From contig LLKB01000001.1 in assembly GCA_001414325.1 (NCBI GenBank), positions 1,183,699 through 1,247,698 on the forward strand: a DNA stretch of 64,000 nucleotides. Reading direction: 5' to 3'. Of the stretch, positions 25,975-34,411 are shown piece after piece. Both the position numbers and the translations under genes were made by a program. This stretch comes from Butyribacter intestini. Lineage in GTDB: Bacteria; Bacillota; Clostridia; Lachnospirales; Lachnospiraceae. A model generated the notes under the pieces. The model did no database searches, was not told where the DNA came from, and was given only the letters and a program-made list of their open reading frames with translations. The stretch's first letter is position 1, and every line of letters begins with the position of its first letter.

Positions 25975-26003
25975 TTGCATAGTTGTTCATTTTTATGTAT
26001 AAT
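25975..26003 (+). promoter_or_regulatory. Sigma-A promoter of the UDPGP gene
   Basis: TTGCAT (25975-25980), a 17-bp spacer and a perfect TATAAT (25998-26003), about 60 bp before the ATG at 26065. Confidence 0.85.
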
Positions 26004-26064
26004 AGTAACTGTAACAATGTAAATTGGAACAAATACTTAAACTACGGAGAAAGGACAAAAATTT

Positions 26065-27291
26065 ATGAACTTTGAAAATGCAAAAAACAAACTTAAAGAA
26101 TATGCACAGGAACACATTCTTGACTATTATGATGAATTAAATGACTCACAAAAAGAGGCTCTCTTAAAACAAATTGACGAGACTGATTTTTCAGTTACCT
26201 CTAAAGTAATAAATGGTAAAGCCGAGGATAAAAGAGGAGTTATAACACCTATAAAAGCTATGACGCTGACTGAAATCAATGCTTCAAAAGAACATTTTAA
26301 ATCACTAGGTCTTGAAGCTATTCGTGCCGGCAAAGTCAGTGCAGTTCTCTTAGCGGGCGGTATGGGAACAAGACTTGGTTCGGACAACCCAAAAGGTATG
26401 TATGACATAGGTATCACAAAACCAGTCTATATTTTCCAGCGTATTATCAGAAATCTTCTTGATGTTGTTGACGAAGCCGGTGTATGGATTCACCTCTTTA
26501 TTATGACAAGTGATAAAAATCATGAAGCTACAACTTCGTTCTTTAAAGAACAAAATTACTTTACCTACAACCCTGATTATATTCATTTTTTCAAGCAGGA
26601 TATGGCACCTGCCGCAACTTATGAAGGCAAGGTATATATGGAAGCAAAGGATAAGATTGCCACTTCCCCTAATGGAAATGGCGGTTGGTTCTCATCTATG
26701 CAAAATGCGGGAATTGTCGATATAATCCACAAAGAAAATATCGAGTGGATCAATGTTTTTGCTGTTGATAATGTTCTCCAGCGTATTGCTGACCCATGCT
26801 TTATCGGTGCAACTATAGACCAGAAATGCACTGTCGGTGCAAAAGTTGTAAGGAAAGCAGACCCCGACGAAAAAGTCGGTGTTATGTGCCTTGAGGATGG
26901 ACGACCATCTATCGTCGAATACTATGAGCAGACAGAAGAACTTCGCAACACAAAAGATGAAAACGGTGACCCTGCATATAACTTTGGCGTTATTCTCAAT
27001 TATCTTTTCCACGAACCTGAACTTGAGGAGATATGCAACAACGAACTCCCACTTCATATCGTAGAAAAGAAAATACCTTATATGAATGAAAACGGTGAAT
27101 TTATCAAACCTGAATCTCCAAACGGATATAAGTTTGAAACTCTTATCCTTGATATGATTCATATGCTTGATACTTGTCTTCCGTTTGAGGTTGAAAGAAA
27201 TAAAGAATTTGCACCTATCAAAAATAAAACAGGTGTCGATTCCATCGAAAGTGCAAGAAAACTTCTTAAGGAAAACGGCATAGAACTGTAA
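26065..27291 (+). CDS. UDP-sugar pyrophosphorylase, UDPGP/UAP type
   Basis: A 408-residue nucleotidyltransferase that forms a UDP-sugar from UTP and a sugar-1-phosphate. It belongs to the UDPGP family that includes eukaryotic UDP-GlcNAc and UDP-glucose pyrophosphorylases rather than the bacterial GalU/GlmU types. The signature VLLAGGMGTRLGSDNPKGMY is the nucleotide-binding loop, followed by TSDKNHEATTSFFKE and INVFAVDNVLQRIADP (sugar and metal site). Glucose-1-P versus GlcNAc-1-P as substrate cannot be separated by eye. It is monocistronic, with its own promoter and terminator, and is one of the few plus-strand genes. Confidence 0.92.
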   Translation: MNFENAKNKLKEYAQEHILDYYDELNDSQKEALLKQIDETDFSVTSKVINGKAEDKRGVITPIKAMTLTEINASKEHFKSLGLEAIRAGKVSAVLLAGGMGTRLGSDNPKGMYDIGITKPVYIFQRIIRNLLDVVDEAGVWIHLFIMTSDKNHEATTSFFKEQNYFTYNPDYIHFFKQDMAPAATYEGKVYMEAKDKIATSPNGNGGWFSSMQNAGIVDIIHKENIEWINVFAVDNVLQRIADPCFIGATIDQKCTVGAKVVRKADPDEKVGVMCLEDGRPSIVEYYEQTEELRNTKDENGDPAYNFGVILNYLFHEPELEEICNNELPLHIVEKKIPYMNENGEFIKPESPNGYKFETLILDMIHMLDTCLPFEVERNKEFAPIKNKTGVDSIESARKLLKENGIEL

Positions 27292-27311
27292 TATTAGAAC
27301 TTTTGTAATTA

Positions 27312-27356
27312 AAAAGAACAGGATTTATAATAATATACTTTAAATCCTGTTCTTTT
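27312..27356. terminator. Bidirectional terminator between converging genes
   Basis: A perfect 16-bp inverted repeat (AAAAGAACAGGATTTA / TAAATCCTGTTCTTTT) with a 13-nt loop and T-rich tails on both strands. It ends the UDPGP gene and the zinc-ribbon gene. Confidence 0.9.
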
Positions 27357-27366
27357 CTACATTAAT

Positions 27367-28428
27367 CTACTCAGCATCCTCAACAAAATGAGAATTGAAA
27401 AATTCTTCTGTCAGCATCTCAATAAATGAAACATTTAAATCCGGATACTTCTTTATAAGGATTGATCTGATATGTGCCATAACTATAAGGTCATTCTCCT
27501 CATCTGAAACAGAATCGTCAATCCACTTTTCCACACTCTCTTTAGTAATATTTTCTTCAAGCCATTTATTTAACTCTTCTGTAAGGATTTCTTCCTCCGG
27601 AATCTGAAGTTTAATCTTCTTCGACTTGACTACTGAAACAACTCCCATAACTATAAATCCGACAAATAATGCCGCTATGACACAAAATACAAATATATTG
27701 TAATCAATAGCGATAATATCAAGTTTACATAATGTAAGATATGCTATACCTAGAATACCGAATATGATAAATGTAATCCCTGAAAATTTAACATCCTTAT
27801 ACTCATCTTCTTTTTTTACATATGCCTTTGACGGTGTATATAAGATGTCCGCCGTATCTTCTTCTATCTCATCGTCAGTGATGACATTATTGTGAAGATC
27901 GTCCTCCTCAACAAGTTTTTCATCATCTTCACTCTCATCCTTGTTTATATCCCATTGCTGTTCTGTTTCATCAGCCTGAGTATCAGCATCTATTGCACTC
28001 TCCATATCCGTACCAGAGGACTCCTCTGTCTGGTCGAAATCGGCATTTTCTGTTCCATCAACTGAAACATCTTCTGAGTCCTGCTGTGCATATGCTTCTT
28101 CCTGTGCTTTCTTTAAAGCCTCCTGTTTCTGCTTTTCCTTGTCTTCCTCTAATGCAAGCTGAAAACCCTTAAACAGTTTTTCAACCTGCTTTTCATATCT
28201 TGATGGCACGGTCACTATAGTAATTCCGTCCCTTATGACTTTCTTAGCATTTTCAATCTTTGAATATCCGAGATACTCGATAAAATTTTCTGCCATTTCA
28301 TCATCTTTTAAATCACAGATCTCAACTACATCAAAGTCATCCGCTGTACCTTCAACAAGTTTTTCACCGCAATCTGCACATACTGTTATACCGTCACGAT
28401 ATTCAGTTTTACATTTTGGACACCACAT
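27367..28428 (-). CDS. Zinc-ribbon membrane protein
   Basis: About 353 residues. It begins with a zinc ribbon (MWCPKCKTEYRDGITVCADCGEK split as two CxxC pairs), followed by a DUF2007-like ~80-residue module (EICDLKDDEMAENFIEYLGY...GITIVTVPSRYEKQVEKLF). A long acidic, Glu/Asp-rich disordered region comes next, then two membrane helices around residues 230-280 and a cytoplasmic helical tail. I start it at the ATG at 28428 behind AGGAGG; the frame to 28515 adds non-family residues. The function is unknown; it may sense or present a ligand at the membrane, which is speculation. Confidence 0.75.
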   Translation of the reverse strand: MWCPKCKTEYRDGITVCADCGEKLVEGTADDFDVVEICDLKDDEMAENFIEYLGYSKIENAKKVIRDGITIVTVPSRYEKQVEKLFKGFQLALEEDKEKQKQEALKKAQEEAYAQQDSEDVSVDGTENADFDQTEESSGTDMESAIDADTQADETEQQWDINKDESEDDEKLVEEDDLHNNVITDDEIEEDTADILYTPSKAYVKKEDEYKDVKFSGITFIIFGILGIAYLTLCKLDIIAIDYNIFVFCVIAALFVGFIVMGVVSVVKSKKIKLQIPEEEILTEELNKWLEENITKESVEKWIDDSVSDEENDLIVMAHIRSILIKKYPDLNVSFIEMLTEEFFNSHFVEDAE

Positions 28429-28537
28429 CGTTTTTCCTCCTGGTTTTTGCTTTGTAATTGATATAATGTTATCATACAGCCACAAAAATGACAAGCTGGT
28501 AAGCCTCTTTATCACACAATTATCACAAAATCAAAAA

Positions 28538-29509
28538 CTATCTGCTTACAAGTCCGACTATCAAAAGCTCTACACCTATCTGGTCATCTAATATTCCTGT
28601 CTTAAACTTCTGCTCCGTGTCAAGACTGCTCTCTAATGCATTTTTAAGCTGTTCTCTTTTAAAACCTGCTGCCTGTCTCTGATAATTGCCGACAAAATAA
28701 GGTGAAATACCAATCTTTGCTGCTATCTCATTCTTTGCTGCTCCTCCTAGTGAACTTATCTGAAGAAGTATATTAAAATGTCTTATGAGCATATACAAAA
28801 TATAAGATGGAGCTTCTTTTAACTCAATCAGTTCATTATACAATTTCAAAGCCTTATCTGCATCTGATGCACCGACCGCATCCACCATCTGAAAAATATG
28901 ATTTTGGAGAAATGCAGGACATATCTCGTCTATATCGGCAATCGTCACTTCCTGCCTGTCTCCTGTATATGCAACAAGCTTGTCAATCTCATTTGAGAGA
29001 CTGTAAAGATTATTGTCCACTCTTTGCAAAAAATACTCCATCGTCTGTCTGGTGAACACTTTCCCGGCATCTTTTAATCTTCTCGCCGCCCAGTTTAATG
29101 TCTCCTGTGCGTCCTTAAGTTTAATCTCAGCAGCTATTCCGTTTTTGTTTACATATTTATATAACTTGTTTCTCTTGTCGATCTCTTTTTCAACAAAAAT
29201 AATAATCGTACTGTCAGGCATATGCTCAAGATAATCAGCAAAATCATTTGATGTTTTAAAAAGACCACTGTCCTGAATAACAATAAGCCTGTAATCACTG
29301 AAAAACGGCAATGTATCGGCTATGGACTGTACCTCACTTAAATCAATGCCTCTATTTTCAAATTTTGAAAAATTCATCTCATCACTGTTTTCCAGAATAA
29401 AATGCTTAAGATTTTCCCTGTAATTTTTTTTGAGCAATTCTTCACTGCCGTAAAGAAGATACAGATTGTGAAACTTCCTCTGCTTTATGTCATCCTTAAT
29501 ACGATTCAT
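28538..29509 (-). CDS. holA: DNA polymerase III subunit delta
   Basis: HolA is the clamp-loader subunit that opens the beta clamp. The 323-residue product has the family pattern NLYLLYGSEELLKKNYRENL at the N-terminus, IIFVEKEIDKRNKLYKYV in the second domain, and a C-terminal helical collar (LLQISSLGGAAKNEIAAKIG, SPYFVGNYQRQA). It follows lexA closely on the same strand. Confidence 0.94.
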   Translation of the reverse strand: MNRIKDDIKQRKFHNLYLLYGSEELLKKNYRENLKHFILENSDEMNFSKFENRGIDLSEVQSIADTLPFFSDYRLIVIQDSGLFKTSNDFADYLEHMPDSTIIIFVEKEIDKRNKLYKYVNKNGIAAEIKLKDAQETLNWAARRLKDAGKVFTRQTMEYFLQRVDNNLYSLSNEIDKLVAYTGDRQEVTIADIDEICPAFLQNHIFQMVDAVGASDADKALKLYNELIELKEAPSYILYMLIRHFNILLQISSLGGAAKNEIAAKIGISPYFVGNYQRQAAGFKREQLKNALESSLDTEQKFKTGILDDQIGVELLIVGLVSR

Positions 29510-29535
29510 ATAAGTTCTCCAAAAATAGTGTTAAA

Positions 29536-30153
29536 TCAATGATATGTTCTAAATAAACCTACTACTTTTCCAAGTATATCGACATTGTCTACGATAATGG
29601 GATCCATAGTATCATTTTCAGGCTGAAGTCTGAAATGACCGTCCTCTTTATAAAATGTCTTAACCGTGGCTGAATCATCGACAAGTGCCACTACTAGCTC
29701 ACCGTTTTCTGCAACACTCTGCTTATGAACAAGCACCTTATCTCCATCGAAGATACCTGCATTTATCATACTCTCACCACGGACATTTAAGATAAACGCT
29801 TCTCCCTTTGGCATATCTCCCGGAAGTACAGGCATATATCCCTCTATATTCTGCTCCGCAAAGATAGGCTCTCCTGCTGCCACTGAACCAATGATAGGAA
29901 CATTTATGAGTTCTCTCCTCACCAGATTAAAGTCATCATCAATAATCTCAATGGCTCTTGGCTTTGTAGGGTCTTTCCTGATAAAACCGTTTTTCTCCAA
30001 TGTCTCAAGATGAGAATGAACCGAGGATGTAGATTTGAGATTGACCGCCTCACAAATTTCACGAACTGCAGGCGGATATCCCTTATTTATAATCTCTGAT
30101 TTGATAAAGTCTAATATTTCTTTCTGCTTTGCAGATATTCTTTCTTTTGCCAT
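29536..30153 (-). CDS. lexA: SOS repressor LexA
   Basis: LexA represses DNA-damage genes and self-cleaves with RecA. The 205-residue product has the winged helix (SAKQKEILDFIKSEI ... STSSVHSHLETLEKNGFIRK), the cleavage site A93-G94 in SVAAGEP, the catalytic S128 in VRGESM and the lysine K165 in ATVKTF. The start is the ATG at 30153 behind GGGAGG; the longer frame to 30264 runs through its own promoter and operator. An SOS box overlaps the -35 region, showing autoregulation. Confidence 0.97.
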   Translation of the reverse strand: MAKERISAKQKEILDFIKSEIINKGYPPAVREICEAVNLKSTSSVHSHLETLEKNGFIRKDPTKPRAIEIIDDDFNLVRRELINVPIIGSVAAGEPIFAEQNIEGYMPVLPGDMPKGEAFILNVRGESMINAGIFDGDKVLVHKQSVAENGELVVALVDDSATVKTFYKEDGHFRLQPENDTMDPIIVDNVDILGKVVGLFRTYH

Positions 30154-30190
30154 AACACTGCCCTCCCGAATATGTATTGTAATTTTGTAT

Positions 30191-30230
30191 ATTTTATCAT
30201 ATTTGCAAGACATTGTCAAACATATGTTCA
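30191..30230 (-). promoter_or_regulatory. lexA promoter with SOS box
   Basis: On the minus strand TGAACATATGTTTG (30217-30230) fits the Firmicute LexA operator (CGAACATATGTTCG consensus). It overlaps TTGACA (30214-30219), which is 17 bp from TAAAAT (30191-30196). A bound LexA dimer would block the -35 element. Confidence 0.85.
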
Positions 30231-30247
30231 AAGAATTTTCTATAAAA

Positions 30248-30432
30248 AGTAACAGTTCAGCCATAAAAAGATAATTGGCAATACAATGAGCTTGTTCATT
30301 GTATTGTTAAGTACCTTTTTATGGTAGAATAGCTTTTTATTTCTGAAATGAGTAAACATAAACTGCAAAGCAGCGACTGACAGCTCGCTGGCAGGTTTAT
30401 GAATGTAAGAAATGCAAGACTGAACTGTTACT
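30248..30432. mobile_element. MITE, AGTAACAGTTCAG family (copy 1)
   Basis: A 185-bp non-coding element with inverted ends AGTAACAGTTCAG / CTGAACTGTTACT, flanked on both sides by the same 6 bp ATAAAA, a target-site duplication. The interior matches 35621-35804 over its length. It lies upstream of the lexA promoter. Confidence 0.9.
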
Positions 30433-30434
30433 AT

Positions 30435-30466
30435 AAAAAATGCCCTCAAATATGAGAGCATTTTTC
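30435..30466 (-). terminator. rsfS terminator
   Basis: On the minus strand AAAAATGCTCTCA pairs with TGAGGGCATTTTT (one mismatch, 4-5 nt loop) and runs into T residues, 20 bp past the rsfS stop. Confidence 0.75.
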
Positions 30467-30485
30467 ACATACTAAACTATAACCA

Positions 30486-30836
30486 TCACAACTCCTCAGG
30501 TGTGATAATCTTTCCGTCAGACCAGATTCTTTCAAGGTCATAAAAAAGCCTGTCCTCCCTGTTAAACACATGAACGACAACATCACCGAAATCGAGCAGA
30601 ACCCATGAACTGTTCTTGTCACCCTCCATCCTCTTCATCACATATCCTGCCTTGTGGAGATTCTCCTCAACATTTCTCACAAGTGCCTGTATCTGTGTAG
30701 AGCTTGAACCGCTTGCAACCACAAAATAATCTGCCATGATTGAAATCTCGGAAATATCAATTATCTTAATATCTTCGCCTTTCTTCTCATCAAGTGCATC
30801 AAAAACAATCTTTGCCATCTCTCTCTGTTTTGTCAT
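30486..30836 (-). CDS. rsfS: Ribosome silencing factor RsfS
   Basis: RsfS binds L14 on the 50S subunit and blocks subunit joining when nutrients are short. The 116-residue product reads IKIIDISEISIMADYFVVAS, GSSSTQIQALVRNVEENL and VLLDFGDVVVHVFN, all standard. The order yhbY-nadD-yqeK-rsfS on this strand is conserved in Firmicutes. A long palindrome lies between yqeK and rsfS. Confidence 0.96.
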   Translation of the reverse strand: MTKQREMAKIVFDALDEKKGEDIKIIDISEISIMADYFVVASGSSSTQIQALVRNVEENLHKAGYVMKRMEGDKNSSWVLLDFGDVVVHVFNREDRLFYDLERIWSDGKIITPEEL

Positions 30837-30900
30837 ATATTCTCTCCTTATTTTTATATACTGCTATAGGTATTTGCGAAACTATCATAAATCTTGATTA

Positions 30901-31047
30901 GATTGTGTAAATATAAACAATAATGTTAGCAGTGCACTTCTGTCACCGTCAGCACTTAATCAGCGTTTTTTGCTGATTTATGTACTGCTACGAGTGACAG
31001 GTAGCAAAAGCGTGCCTGCGTTATTATTTGTTTATATTTACACAATC
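30901..31047. mobile_element. 147-bp long palindrome (MITE-like)
   Basis: The ends are inverted repeats: GATTGTGTAAATATAAACAA on the left and its complement (with one inserted base just inside) on the right. Nested inside are CTGTCAC/GTGACAG and AATCAGC/GCTGATT around a T6 loop, so the whole element can fold into one hairpin. It lies between yqeK and rsfS; no target duplication is evident. Confidence 0.7.
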
Positions 31048-31073
31048 AGCACAACATATAATCAGTTTTGCAA

Positions 31074-31748
31074 TCACTTAATACCTTTTTCATCATGAAT
31101 TTTTTTATAATATTTATAGGCCTCAACTGAATGTTCATCAATCTCTTTTTCTTTGCCTGCTTCACTTTTCTTTTCATCACTCAGATAAGACAATGTGTTT
31201 TTAAGTATAAGATATACGGCTTCGTCAAGGTCAACAAATGCCATGCTTCTTATAAGCTTAAAGTTTGGAAGTATCTTTCTGCCAGGCTCTATATAATCTG
31301 CCGTAAACACAATGGCTTCAAGAACCGACATAACAGGCTTTCCTGTCGTGTGGTATCTGACTGCCGAACATATCTCATCATTGTCTATTCCGTATTTTTC
31401 TTTTACATAATATGCACCGAGTTTTGCATGGAGCAGATATCCGTTTCTTTTCTCCGTCTCACTACATTCTATACCATATTTTTTACATTTTTCGATAAGC
31501 TCATCATCAGTCATGTATTTTGCACAGTCATGCAACAGCCCTGCCATTGCCGCGTCATCAACATTTAGACCATAACGCATTGCCATTGCCGCTGCAGTAT
31601 AGCTTACACCTATCGTATGTGCATATCTTTTTTCAGATAATCTCTTTTTTAGTTTTTCCTGAATTTTTACATATTCATCTTTCATCCCTATACACCCGTC
31701 TTTCAGTCTTTCATCCTTATTCCGTTTACTTCTGTATATCAAAGCCAT
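31074..31748 (-). CDS. yqeK: HD-domain Ap4A hydrolase YqeK
   Basis: YqeK-type HD enzymes hydrolyse diadenosine tetraphosphate symmetrically. The HD motifs are visible: RYAHTIGVSYTAAAMA, LLHDCAKYM and the later YHTTGK plus FTADYIEPGR. At 224 residues it is a little longer than usual; an alternative start (ATG at 31685, MKDEYVKI) would give about 203 residues, and neither start has a strong ribosome site. It follows nadD by 11 bases, so the two are co-transcribed. Confidence 0.92.
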   Translation of the reverse strand: MALIYRSKRNKDERLKDGCIGMKDEYVKIQEKLKKRLSEKRYAHTIGVSYTAAAMAMRYGLNVDDAAMAGLLHDCAKYMTDDELIEKCKKYGIECSETEKRNGYLLHAKLGAYYVKEKYGIDNDEICSAVRYHTTGKPVMSVLEAIVFTADYIEPGRKILPNFKLIRSMAFVDLDEAVYLILKNTLSYLSDEKKSEAGKEKEIDEHSVEAYKYYKKIHDEKGIK

Positions 31749-31759
31749 CTCACATATTG

Positions 31760-32371
31760 CTATATCGCATCATATAATCCATTTGCATTTATATAGTTCC
31801 ATACTTCTTTGTCAAGGTATTTTTCCATGTTTTCTCCATGTGCGATACCTTCCCGTATCATGCTCGAACTTATATCCATCTGCCGCATATGCACAAAGCG
31901 TATATCCGCCTTGTCATACTGTTTTATAAGCTCTTTTCTTTTTTCTTTGAGTTCATCAGGTGTTGAGCCGTCACGCCCTATTGCTAATATGACCGCCCTC
32001 TTTAATATCTCTTGTGGTCTGTACCATTTATCCAGATAGAGCAGCGAATCCGCACCCATTATAAAATAATAGTTATCGTCTGGATTTTCTTCCTGTAACA
32101 GTCTTAATGTATCTGCCGTATATGTCGTACCTTTTCTTTGCAGCTCAAAATCCGAAAATACAAATTTATCATATTCTGAAACCGCCAGCTTTACCATAAC
32201 GGCACGCTCGTTTTCAGGCAATATACTTTTGTCTTTTTTGTGCGGCGGATTTTTTGACGGCATAAATAAAATCTTGTCTAAATCCTGCTGCCGCAGACAC
32301 ACTTTTGCCATCTCCGTATGTGCAAGATGGATAGGATTAAATGTTCCTCCCATAATACCTACTTTACTCAT
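31760..32371 (-). CDS. nadD: Nicotinate-nucleotide adenylyltransferase
   Basis: NadD adenylates nicotinate mononucleotide in NAD synthesis. The 203-residue product has GIMGGTFNPIHLAHTEMAKV at the start (the H..H nucleotidyl-transfer motif) and MDISSSMIREGIAHG near the end (the ISSTxIR motif). It sits between yhbY and yqeK in the conserved order. Confidence 0.96.
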   Translation of the reverse strand: MSKVGIMGGTFNPIHLAHTEMAKVCLRQQDLDKILFMPSKNPPHKKDKSILPENERAVMVKLAVSEYDKFVFSDFELQRKGTTYTADTLRLLQEENPDDNYYFIMGADSLLYLDKWYRPQEILKRAVILAIGRDGSTPDELKEKRKELIKQYDKADIRFVHMRQMDISSSMIREGIAHGENMEKYLDKEVWNYINANGLYDAI

Positions 32372-32410
32372 TTGTCTTATACACCACCTGCATCTTCAGT
32401 TTTTAATCTA

Positions 32411-32827
32411 TTATTTATTCTTTTTTACCTGATTTTTCTTTCTCATGCTGTCAGCCCTTGTCCACTCTGACTTTGTTCCACGCTTGATTTCTTTTGCTTT
32501 TCTTTTTGCTGCCTCTTTTTTCTTTTCAGCTCTTTTTTCTGCAAGACGGCGTTTCTCAAGTTTCTGCATATTCTGTTTATAGAGTATTATCTTTTTACCG
32601 ATAACCTGCACAACCTCCGCTCCCGTTCTCTCAGCGATAAGTTTTGCAAGTTCATTCGTATCATCATCACAATTCTTTAATACATTTATCTTTATAAGTT
32701 CTCTTGCCTTTAATGCCGCTCTTATAGCTTCTATAGACTGTGGAGTAAGACTTGATTTTCCTATCTGGAAAATGCTGTCAAGCTTCATAGCCTGTGACTT
32801 TAATTCTGTTCTCTGTTTACTTGTCAT
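32411..32827 (-). CDS. yhbY: RNA-binding protein YhbY (CRM domain)
   Basis: YhbY binds pre-50S particles through a CRM (CRS1-YhbY) domain. The first ~95 residues are the domain (MTSKQRTELKSQAMKLDSIF, QIGKSSLTPQSIEAI), and the remainder is a long basic, Lys/Arg-rich tail (LEKRRLAEKRAEKKKEAAKR) that is longer than in Escherichia coli and probably binds rRNA. The ATG at 32827 has GGAG 7 bases upstream; the frame to 32848 is less likely. Confidence 0.92.
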   Translation of the reverse strand: MTSKQRTELKSQAMKLDSIFQIGKSSLTPQSIEAIRAALKARELIKINVLKNCDDDTNELAKLIAERTGAEVVQVIGKKIILYKQNMQKLEKRRLAEKRAEKKKEAAKRKAKEIKRGTKSEWTRADSMRKKNQVKKNK

Positions 32828-32912
32828 TATTATTCTCCATTCTGTCATTATCTTTAGAATACGATAACAACCCGTTTCTTTCTTAATTTTGTTATAAAAT
32901 TACTTTTTGTCA

Positions 32913-32965
32913 GGCGGATATTTTCAATCCGCTCTGCTACCTGCTCAATAAATGCGAACAGCAAA
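32913..32965. repeat. Dispersed repeat CAATCCGCT...TGCTCA..AATGC (copy 2)
   Basis: About 50 bp: GGCGGATATTTTCAATCCGC is a 6-bp-arm palindrome, followed by TGCTAC CTGCTCAATAAATGC. Related to 25889-25935. Confidence 0.5.
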
Positions 32966-33090
32966 ACTATTATACACAAAAAAATCATTTTTTTCCACAC
33001 CAAAACAATACAATTTTGTAATATAACCGTATATTTATGAATAAATATGGATTAATACATATTTTACCTGTATAAAAGGATGATAACCAT

Positions 33091-34287
33091 ATGTCTGCGA
33101 AAAAAAATCTTTTATTTATAATGTCCCTTACTCTTTTTATTTCAAACATTATTTATATACCTCGTGCCACTGCAAAAGCCGCATTATCAATAGACTCAAA
33201 GACTGCCGTTCTTATCGAGAACAACAGCGGCAGAATCCTATACGAAAAAAACAAGGATAAGGAAATGATTCCGGCGAGCATAACCAAGATAATGACCTTA
33301 AATCTAATCTTCGATGCACTGTCATCAAAAAAAATCAAGCTGACTGACGAGGTGACAACAAGTGAATATGCCGCCTCAATGGGTGGCTCACAGGTCTTTC
33401 TTGAACCTGGCGAAGCACAAAATGTAGAGACAATGATAAAATGTATTTCCATCGCAAGTGCAAATGATGCCGCTGTTTCTATGGCTGAGTTTGTCGCCGG
33501 AAGTGAGACGGAATTTGTCAAACTTATGAACCAAAAAGCTCAAAAACTCGGCATGAAACATACTCATTTTAAAAATTGCAACGGTCTTGATGATTCCATC
33601 TCATCCGGGCATTTCAGCAGCGCCTATGATGTTGCACTCATGTCGAGAGAACTTATCACAAAACACCCCGAAATCTCAAAATATTCTACTACATGGATGG
33701 ATAAGATAACCCACAAGACCAAAAAAGGTGAAAAAGAATTCGGACTTACAAATACAAATAAGCTTATCAGAACCTATACAGGTATAACGGGACTTAAAAC
33801 CGGCTCTACATCAAAAGCCAAATATTGTCTCAGTGCTACGGCAAGCCGCAACGGTATCAGTCTGACCGCCGTTGTGATGGCATCACCTGACCCCAAAAAA
33901 AGATTTAACGAAGCCGCAAGTCTTTTAGACTATGGTTTTTCTCTGTGCAGAAATTATTCGGAAAAGACCTCAAAAGTGCTTCCATCTAAGATAAAGATAG
34001 CCGGCGGCAGAAAAAAGTATCTTAGTTCATACACAAAAAGTAATTTTAAATATATACTTATAAAAAATGAAAGTTCAGAAAAAATATCAAGAAAGGTTTA
34101 TCTTAAAAAGGACCTCACTGCACCGGTAAAAAAAGGTGAAAACATAGGGAAAATCACCTATTTTCTCAATGATACAAAAATTGATGATATTCCGATATAT
34201 GCGTCCGAGTCCGTTAATCGTGCGACTTATCTCGATTATATATTAAAATCATTTAAAAAACTGGTGTTTTCCACATACGCTGCATAA
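33091..34287 (+). CDS. D-alanyl-D-alanine carboxypeptidase (PBP5/DacF family, S11)
   Basis: A 398-residue secreted enzyme that trims the terminal D-Ala of peptidoglycan stem peptides. The signal peptide is residues 1-~30 (KKNLLFIMSLTLFISNIIY). Catalytic motifs are SITK (in MIPASITKIM), SAN (in SIASANDAA) and KTG (in TGLKTGSTSK), followed by a PBP5 C-terminal beta domain and a short amphipathic tail that may touch the membrane. It resembles sporulation DacF as well as vegetative DacA, and the exact orthology is open. It is transcribed alone on the plus strand, divergent from yhbY, and converges on an LCP gene. Confidence 0.93.
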   Translation: MSAKKNLLFIMSLTLFISNIIYIPRATAKAALSIDSKTAVLIENNSGRILYEKNKDKEMIPASITKIMTLNLIFDALSSKKIKLTDEVTTSEYAASMGGSQVFLEPGEAQNVETMIKCISIASANDAAVSMAEFVAGSETEFVKLMNQKAQKLGMKHTHFKNCNGLDDSISSGHFSSAYDVALMSRELITKHPEISKYSTTWMDKITHKTKKGEKEFGLTNTNKLIRTYTGITGLKTGSTSKAKYCLSATASRNGISLTAVVMASPDPKKRFNEAASLLDYGFSLCRNYSEKTSKVLPSKIKIAGGRKKYLSSYTKSNFKYILIKNESSEKISRKVYLKKDLTAPVKKGENIGKITYFLNDTKIDDIPIYASESVNRATYLDYILKSFKKLVFSTYAA

Positions 34288-34344
34288 ATATACTTCTCAT
34301 TCCATTTCTTAATGATTTTTACTTTCCAAAAAATTCGCATATTG

Positions 34345-34389
34345 TAAAAATAACAGACCGCCAAAATATAAAGGCAGTCTGTTATTTTA
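34345..34389. terminator. Bidirectional terminator between the carboxypeptidase and LCP genes
   Basis: AAATAACAGACcGCC pairs with GGCaGTCTGTTATTT across a 10-nt loop, with A and T tracts on both sides. Confidence 0.85.
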
Positions 34390-34411
34390 ATCTTCGCAGT
34401 TCCTTATTTCT

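Noticed and set aside
30240-30461. 73-residue frame upstream of lexA
   Set aside because: It lies almost wholly inside the MITE; composition and lack of a ribosome site show it is not a gene.
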